Both the position numbers and the translations under genes were made by a program. 64,000 nt of DNA from assembly GCF_021545785.1 (NCBI RefSeq), contig NZ_CP079801.1, forward strand, positions 3,592,001 to 3,656,000. Direction: 5' to 3'. This document shows, in pieces, positions 61,782 to 64,000 of this stretch. This stretch comes from Halopseudomonas maritima. Its GTDB lineage: Bacteria; Pseudomonadota; Gammaproteobacteria; Pseudomonadales; Pseudomonadaceae. The notes under the pieces were generated by a model. The model searched no databases. It worked only from the letters and a program-made list of their open reading frames with translations, and was not told the origin of the DNA. Positions within the stretch are counted from its first letter, which is position 1. Each line of letters opens with the position of its first letter.

Positions 61782-64000
61782 ATGACGACTCCCGCTGAAT
61801 ATCCGCTTCTTCCACTGCGCGATGTAGTGGTCTATCCGCACATGGTCATCCCGCTGTTTGTCGGGCGTGACAAATCCATCAAGGCACTTGAATCCGCCAT
61901 GGCCGGTAATAAGCAGGTGCTGCTGGTTGCCCAGCGCGATGCCAGCGATGACGACCCGAGTCGCGATGGTCTTTACGACGTCGGGACGCTGGCAACCATT
62001 CTGCAATTGCTGAAGCTGCCAGACGGTACCGTGAAGGTGCTGGTCGAGGGTGAGCGTCGTGCCCGTCTGGGCAGCCTGGACGACGTTGAGGGCTACCAGA
62101 GCGCCGAGATCGAGCTGCTGGAAGAAGGTGGGCTGGACGAGCGCGAATCCGAAGTGCTGGTGCGCAGTCTGATGAGCCAGTTTGAACAATTTGTGCAGCT
62201 GGGCAAGAAGGTGCCGGCTGAGGTGGTTTCGTCGCTGTCCAGCATTGATGAGCCCGGGCGCCTGGTCGACACCATGGTTGCGCATCTGTCGCTCAAGCTG
62301 GACGAGAAACAGAAAATTCTGGAAATCCTGCCGCTGCGCGACCGCGTTGAGCACGTGCTTGGTGTGCTGGATAGCGAGATCGACCTGCTGCAGGTCGAGA
62401 AGCGCATCCGCGGCCGTGTGAAGAAGCAAATGGAGCGCAGCCAGCGTGAGTACTACCTGAACGAACAGATGAAGGCCATCCAGAAGGAGATGGGCAATCT
62501 GGACGAGGGTGAGGGCGAGTTCGACGAGCTGCGCCGCAAGATCGACAATGCAGGCATGCCCGAAGAGGCGCTGGCCAAGGCCAACGCAGAACTGGGCAAG
62601 CTGAAGATGATGTCGCCGATGTCAGCCGAGGCCACCGTCGTGCGCTCCTACATCGACTGGCTGACCGCCGTGCCGTGGAAAAAGGCCAGCAAGGTGCGAC
62701 ATGACATCGCCCGCGCCGAGAAGGTGCTGGAGAGCGATCATTACGGCCTGGAAGAGGTCAAGGAGCGCATTCTCGAGTATCTGGCGGTACAGAAGCGCGT
62801 ACGCAAGCTGAAAGGCCCTGTGCTCTGTCTGGTGGGCCCTCCGGGCGTGGGTAAGACCTCGCTGGGTGAGTCTCTGGCGCGCGCCACCAACCGCGAGTTT
62901 GTGCGTATGGCGCTGGGCGGCGTGCGTGACGAGGCCGAAATCCGCGGGCACCGCCGCACCTACATCGGCTCGCTGCCTGGCAAGCTGATTCAAAAGATGA
63001 CCAAGGCAGGCGTTAAAAACCCGCTGTTCCTGCTCGATGAAATCGACAAGATGGGGCAGGACATGCGCGGTGATCCGGCCTCGGCGCTGCTGGAGGTGCT
63101 GGACCCCGAGCAGAACCATGCCTTCAACGATCATTACCTGGAGGTCGACTACGACCTGTCAGATGTGATGTTCATCTGTACCTCCAACTCGATGAATATC
63201 CCGGCGCCCTTGCTTGATCGTATGGAGATTATTCGTATCCCGGGTTACACCGAGGATGAAAAGATCAACATCGCCCAGCGCTACCTGGTACCCAAGCAGA
63301 TCAAGAACAACGGTCTGAAGAAGGATGAGCTGACTTTCAGCTTTGAGTCGCTGCGCGACCTGATTCGCTACTACACCCGAGAAGCCGGTGTGCGGGGGCT
63401 GGAGCGCCAGATTGCCAAGGTCTGCCGTAAGGTGGTCAAAGAGCAGGCCGCTGAGCGTAAGCCCAAGCCGGTGGTGCTGGATGAGGCGCTGCTGGAGCAT
63501 TATCTGGGCGTACGCAAGTTCAAGTACGGTCTGGCCGAGGAGGCCGACCAGGTTGGGCAGGTAACCGGCCTGGCGTGGACGCAGGTGGGTGGCGAGCTGC
63601 TCAGCCTGGAGGCTGTGGTGGTGCCCGGCAAGGGCCGTCAAATCAAGACCGGGTCGCTGGGTGACGTCATGCAGGAGTCGATCAGCGCGGCGCTTACGGT
63701 AGTGCGTAGCCGCTCTGCGAGCCTGGGTATCGCGGCTGATTTTCACGAGAAGCAGGATATTCATATTCATGTGCCTGAAGGGGCTACGCCAAAGGATGGT
63801 CCGAGCGCCGGTATCGGTATGTGCACTGCGCTGGTCTCCGCGCTCACGGGGATTCCGGTCCGTGCCGACGTGGCCATGACCGGTGAAATCACCCTGCGCG
63901 GGCAGGTGCTGCCCATTGGCGGTTTGAAGGAGAAACTGCTGGCTGCGCACCGTGGCGGGATTCGTACAGTGGTGATTCCTCACGACAATGTGCGTGATCT
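61782..64000 (+). CDS. lon: ATP-dependent Lon protease, 5' part
   Basis: The first 739 residues of a family of about 800; the gene runs off the window. The N-terminal substrate domain comes first, then Walker A GPPGVGKT near 352-359 and Walker B FLLDEIDK near 420. The protease dyad is Ser675 in DGPSAGIG and Lys718 in GGLKEK, the same 43-residue spacing as E. coli Ser679/Lys722. ATG 61782 is the only start matching the conserved PLLPLRDVVVYP. Confidence 0.96.
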   Translation, partial: MTTPAEYPLLPLRDVVVYPHMVIPLFVGRDKSIKALESAMAGNKQVLLVAQRDASDDDPSRDGLYDVGTLATILQLLKLPDGTVKVLVEGERRARLGSLDDVEGYQSAEIELLEEGGLDERESEVLVRSLMSQFEQFVQLGKKVPAEVVSSLSSIDEPGRLVDTMVAHLSLKLDEKQKILEILPLRDRVEHVLGVLDSEIDLLQVEKRIRGRVKKQMERSQREYYLNEQMKAIQKEMGNLDEGEGEFDELRRKIDNAGMPEEALAKANAELGKLKMMSPMSAEATVVRSYIDWLTAVPWKKASKVRHDIARAEKVLESDHYGLEEVKERILEYLAVQKRVRKLKGPVLCLVGPPGVGKTSLGESLARATNREFVRMALGGVRDEAEIRGHRRTYIGSLPGKLIQKMTKAGVKNPLFLLDEIDKMGQDMRGDPASALLEVLDPEQNHAFNDHYLEVDYDLSDVMFICTSNSMNIPAPLLDRMEIIRIPGYTEDEKINIAQRYLVPKQIKNNGLKKDELTFSFESLRDLIRYYTREAGVRGLERQIAKVCRKVVKEQAAERKPKPVVLDEALLEHYLGVRKFKYGLAEEADQVGQVTGLAWTQVGGELLSLEAVVVPGKGRQIKTGSLGDVMQESISAALTVVRSRSASLGIAADFHEKQDIHIHVPEGATPKDGPSAGIGMCTALVSALTGIPVRADVAMTGEITLRGQVLPIGGLKEKLLAAHRGGIRTVVIPHDNVRD

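Noticed and set aside
58092..64000. Long open frames on the minus strand opposite tig, clpP and clpX
   Set aside because: They are antisense to strongly conserved genes, and their codons follow from the GC-rich third positions of those genes.

Overview
The window is bacterial chromosomal DNA of high GC content, almost entirely coding, from a gammaproteobacterium of the Pseudomonadaceae. The reasons are gene content and order. A run htpX - aminotransferase - msrB - glutathione peroxidase - ospR-type regulator - SagS-type hybrid kinase, a run yadGH-type ABC exporter - queF - DUF4404 - HAD - thioesterase - mlaA - PilZ - rssB/rssC - tal, and the folD - tRNA - tig - clpP - clpX - lon block all match arrangements I recall from Pseudomonas (from memory, not searched). 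The species cannot be named from the sequence alone; a marine Pseudomonas/Halopseudomonas-like lineage is a guess.

Layout. 1-9.3 kb: the 3' part of gpsA, a small DUF4389 membrane protein, SixA, an acyl-CoA synthetase/thioesterase pair, an alpha/beta hydrolase, a DUF4892 protein, a penicillin-acylase-family enzyme and a patatin. 9.4-11.6 kb: selD-selU for tRNA 2-selenouridine. 11.7-16 kb: an SDR, a DUF5916 outer-membrane gene split by an in-frame amber codon, psiE and a small unknown gene. 16-25.4 kb: htpX, the aminotransferase and methionine/peroxide repair genes, sagS, an ATPase, a GST and a coiled-coil protein. 25.6-26.6 kb: a duplicated tRNA-Glu/tRNA-Gly cassette with two decayed tRNA-Gly copies between. 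26.6-32.3 kb: lipid-related genes (hydrolase, PA2817-family protein, FadE) and a spinster-type MFS transporter. 32.5-42 kb: ABC exporter, queF, small genes, mlaA, PilZ, an RssB/RssC-type module, tal, dusA. 42-48.4 kb: an outer-membrane barrel protein, a second MFS transporter, pabB, and a RimK-like ligase with its 7TM partner. 48.8-55.5 kb: the 2-methylcitrate operon (GntR regulator, prpB, prpC, acnD, prpF). 55.5-57.3 kb: a divergent SDR and folD. 57.4-64 kb: tRNA-Arg, -His, -Leu, then tig, clpP, clpX and the first 739 codons of lon.

How they work together. The prp operon oxidises propionyl-CoA through methylcitrate to pyruvate and succinate, using the AcnD/PrpF route instead of PrpD; two near-identical operators bracket the prpR promoter. 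tig/clpP/clpX/lon is the protein-quality block, and clpX and lon each carry a matching RpoH-type promoter. msrB, gpx and ospR form an oxidative-repair group next to the biofilm sensor SagS. selD and selU overlap and act in sequence.

The least expected items are an interspersed palindromic repeat with about five or six copies, nearly all placed right at the 3' end of genes; the tRNA cassette duplication with pseudo-tRNAs; and the amber-split DUF5916 gene. I saw no CRISPR array, insertion sequence, prophage or obvious defence system.
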